From an uncultured Lysobacter sp. (GTDB lineage Bacteria; Pseudomonadota; Gammaproteobacteria; Xanthomonadales; Xanthomonadaceae): a stretch of DNA of 27,775 bases. The number at the start of each line of letters is the position of its first letter. The stretch's first letter is position 1. The position numbers were made by a program, and so were the translations under genes. Under the pieces are notes generated by a model. That model ran no database searches, had not been told where the DNA came from, and saw only the letters and a list, made by a program, of their open reading frames with translations. The DNA lies in the NCBI GenBank assembly GCA_946480055.1, contig CAMLID010000042.1, forward strand, positions 1 to 27,775, read 5' to 3'. This document shows, piece after piece, positions 25,757-27,775 of this stretch.

Positions 25757-26812
25757 ATGAACGATATCGATTTCGACCGCTACGACCGCATCCGCCCGAT
25801 CCGCTGGACCGGCGACGCCCTGGAGCTGCTGGACCAGCGCCGGCTGCCGTTCCATGTCGAATACGTGCGTTGCGAAGCCAGCGACGCGGTCGCGGCCGCG
25901 ATCCATGCCCTGACCGTGCGCGGCGCGCCGGCGATCGGCATCGCCGCGGCCTGGGGCGTGGTCCTGGCTGCGCGTGAAATCCAAGCCGACGACGGCGCGG
26001 CTGCGTTGGCGTTGCTGGAACCGGCGCTGCAACGCCTCAACGCAGCACGCCCGACCGCAGTCAACCTGGCCTGGGCGCTGGCGCGCATGCGCCGCACGCT
26101 CGCCGCTGCAGGCGCCGACTGGCGCGCCGTAATCGCGGCCGAAGCCCAAGCCATCGCCGACGAGGACCTGGCCGCGAACCGCCGCATGGGTGCGCTGGGC
26201 GCGGCTCTGATCGTCCCCGGCAGCGGCGTGCTGACCCACTGCAACACCGGCTCGCTCGCCACCGCCGGCTTCGGCACCGCGCTGGGCGTGATCCGCGCCG
26301 GCGTCGCCCAGGGCCGCATCGACCAGGTCTACGCCGGCGAGACCCGGCCCTGGCTGCAGGGCGCGCGCCTGACCGTGTGGGAGCTGCAGCAGGACGGCAT
26401 CGCCCCGACCCTGATCGCCGATGCGGCCGCCTCGCACCTGATGAAGAGCGGGCGCGTGCAGTGGGTGATCGTCGGCGCCGATCGCATCTGCGCCAACGGC
26501 GACACCGCCAACAAGATCGGCACCTACCAGCTGGCCATCGCCGCGCGCCACCACGGCGTCAGGTTCATGGTCGCCGCGCCTTCGTCCACAGTCGACATGG
26601 CCACGCCCTCCGGCGAGTCGATCGAGATCGAGGAACGCGATCCGGGCGAGCTGTTCGCGGTCGGCGGGGTGCGTACCGCGGCCGAGCAGGTCGGCGCCTG
26701 GAACCCGGTATTCGACGTCACCCCGCACGATCTGATCGACGCCATCGTCACCGAGCGCGGGGTGATCGAGCGCCCGGACCTGCAGGCCATGCGCGCCGCC
26801 TTCCCGGGCTGA
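25757..26812 (+). CDS. mtnA: S-methyl-5-thioribose-1-phosphate isomerase
   Basis: MtnA converts methylthioribose-1-phosphate to methylthioribulose-1-phosphate in the methionine salvage pathway. The 351 residues fit the aIF2B/eIF2B-alpha-like family. Visible motifs are [17 protein letters not shown] near residue 50, [10 protein letters not shown] with catalytic Cys162, [15 protein letters not shown], and [18 protein letters not shown] with catalytic Asp242; the end contains [16 protein letters not shown] 25757 is preferred because it gives [17 protein letters not shown]; an in-frame GTG six bases upstream is the alternative. There is no Shine-Dalgarno, and the -10-like GATAAA (25743-25748) is only eight bases before the ATG, so the message may be leaderless. 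mtnA beside gyrA is a familiar Xanthomonadaceae arrangement. No other salvage genes are in the window. Confidence 0.96.
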   Translation: MNDIDFDRYDRIRPIRWTGDALELLDQRRLPFHVEYVRCEASDAVAAAIHALTVRGAPAIGIAAAWGVVLAAREIQADDGAAALALLEPALQRLNAARPTAVNLAWALARMRRTLAAAGADWRAVIAAEAQAIADEDLAANRRMGALGAALIVPGSGVLTHCNTGSLATAGFGTALGVIRAGVAQGRIDQVYAGETRPWLQGARLTVWELQQDGIAPTLIADAAASHLMKSGRVQWVIVGADRICANGDTANKIGTYQLAIAARHHGVRFMVAAPSSTVDMATPSGESIEIEERDPGELFAVGGVRTAAEQVGAWNPVFDVTPHDLIDAIVTERGVIERPDLQAMRAAFPG

Positions 26813-26913
26813 TCCGGCGGGCCGCCGACGCGGTCCGCGAGCGAGCCTGAAAATGTCCCGCAAGTGCTTGTTTCTGTGTGGGAATCGGGCTGCCGTGAAA
26901 CCCGGTTTTGTGA

Positions 26914-26997
26914 TAAGATTTCCTGTCCTTTTGATGCCGCCCCGAGCGAGCTGCAGAACTGGCCCGCACGGGCAGGTTTTTGCGGTCGTCCGGGGCG
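26914..26997 (+). promoter_or_regulatory. gyrA promoter and structured leader
   Basis: TAAGAT (26914-26919) within TGTGATAAGAT is a good -10 with an upstream TG-like extension; the -35 is weak (CTGCCG at 26890-26895). Downstream, GCCCG/CGGGC (26962-26973) is followed by AGGTTTTT, resembling an intrinsic terminator. It is enclosed by a long-range stem CGCCCCG (26938-26944) with CGGGGCG (26991-26997). The structure lies wholly within the 100-base leader before the ATG at 27028. Confidence 0.45.
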
Positions 26998-27027
26998 CCT
27001 AGCACAACCGCTCAGCACGGAACCCTG

Positions 27028-27775
27028 ATGGCCGAACTCGCCAAGGAAATCATCCAGGTCAATCTCGAAGACGAGATGCGCCGCAGCTACCTCGACTACG
27101 CCATGAGCGTGATCGTGGGACGCGCGCTACCCGACGTCCGCGATGGTCTCAAGCCGGTGCACCGCCGCGTCCTGTACGCGATGAGCGAACTCGGCGCGCA
27201 CAGCAACAAGCCCCACTTCAAATCGGCGCGTATCGTCGGTGACGTGATCGGTAAGTACCACCCGCACGGCGATCAGTCGGTCTACGACACGCTGGTGCGC
27301 ATGGCCCAGCCGTTCTCGCTGCGTTATCTGCTGGTCGACGGCCAGGGCAACTTCGGTTCGGTCGACGGCGACTCCGCCGCGGCGATGCGTTACACCGAAT
27401 CGCGCATGGCCAAGCTCACCCACGAGCTGATGGCGGACATCGACAAGGAAACCGTCGACTTCCAGCCCAACTACGACGAAAAGGAACTCGAACCCACGGT
27501 CATGCCGACCCGGGTGCCGAACCTGCTCATCAACGGCTCGGCCGGTATCGCCGTGGGCATGGCGACCAACATTCCGCCGCACAACCTGTCGGAAGTGATC
27601 AACGCGACCATCGCCCTGATCAACGAGCCGGAACTGGACGTCGATGGGCTGATGGAATACATCCCGGGCCCGGACTTCCCGACCGCGGGCATCATCAACG
27701 GCACCGCCGGCATCATCAACGCCTACCGCACCGGCCGCGGCCGCGTGCGCATGCGCGCGCGCGCCGAGATCGAGG
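27028..27775 (+). CDS. gyrA: DNA gyrase subunit A, N-terminal part (3' end outside window)
   Basis: GyrA is the DNA-cleaving subunit of gyrase, which introduces negative supercoils. Only the first 249 of roughly 900 residues are present. The start [20 protein letters not shown] is typical, and the numbering agrees with E. coli through the quinolone-resistance region: [20 protein letters not shown] gives Asp82, Gln83, Ser84 and Asp87. Gln83 replaces the drug-sensitive Ser of E. coli. The active-site tyrosine segment [18 protein letters not shown] and the following [24 protein letters not shown] are intact. A weak GGAA precedes the ATG. ParC is unlikely, because the mtnA-gyrA order and the N-terminal sequence both fit gyrA. 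The open frame runs to the last base of the window. Confidence 0.96.
   Translation, partial: MAELAKEIIQVNLEDEMRRSYLDYAMSVIVGRALPDVRDGLKPVHRRVLYAMSELGAHSNKPHFKSARIVGDVIGKYHPHGDQSVYDTLVRMAQPFSLRYLLVDGQGNFGSVDGDSAAAMRYTESRMAKLTHELMADIDKETVDFQPNYDEKELEPTVMPTRVPNLLINGSAGIAVGMATNIPPHNLSEVINATIALINEPELDVDGLMEYIPGPDFPTAGIINGTAGIINAYRTGRGRVRMRARAEIE

Overview
The window is about 70% GC by eye, densely coded, and has no rRNA, tRNA, IS element, prophage or CRISPR array that I can see. Gene content and order (smc-zipA-ligA-epmA, mtnA next to gyrA, secreted DUF3011 proteins, a TonB-dependent receptor paired with an MFS sugar porter and a LacI regulator, Gln at GyrA position 83, REP-like intergenic repeats) point to a gammaproteobacterium of the Xanthomonadaceae, most like Lysobacter. 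This placement is an inference from memory of the families; no search was run.

Layout. Bases 1-470 are the 3' end of serS. Bases 728-5692 (minus strand) form a compact run: GH1 beta-glucosidase, glucose-6-phosphate dehydrogenase (zwf), glucokinase (glk), 6-phosphogluconolactonase (pgl) and a small three-helix membrane protein, with two 4-base stop/start overlaps. Divergent from it is a solitary MalK/UgpC-type ABC ATPase (5818-6930); a LacI-type operator lies between them. Bases 6956-15394 (minus strand) hold a disaccharide-uptake locus: LacI regulator, GH65 phosphorylase fused to a beta-phosphoglucomutase, TonB-dependent receptor and MFS transporter. Two overlapping LacI-type operators and a TTGACA -35 box lie upstream of the fusion gene.

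From 15693 onward all genes are on the plus strand and are mostly housekeeping: smc, zipA, ligA, epmA (the last two overlap as GTGA), two tandem secreted DUF3011 proteins, a strong intrinsic terminator, mtnA, and the 5' part of gyrA, which runs off the window.

How the first half may work together (inference): a receptor brings an oligosaccharide across the outer membrane and the MFS porter takes it across the inner membrane. The GH65 half phosphorolyses an alpha-disaccharide to glucose plus beta-glucose-1-phosphate, and the fused mutase half makes glucose-6-phosphate. The GH1 enzyme releases glucose from beta-glucosides. Glk, Zwf and Pgl then carry all of the glucose and glucose-6-phosphate to 6-phosphogluconate, the entry to the Entner-Doudoroff pathway; edd and eda are not in the window. 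The points most worth a second look are the phosphorylase-mutase fusion with its doubled operator, the DUF3011 pair, the structured gyrA leader, and several families of intergenic inverted repeats.
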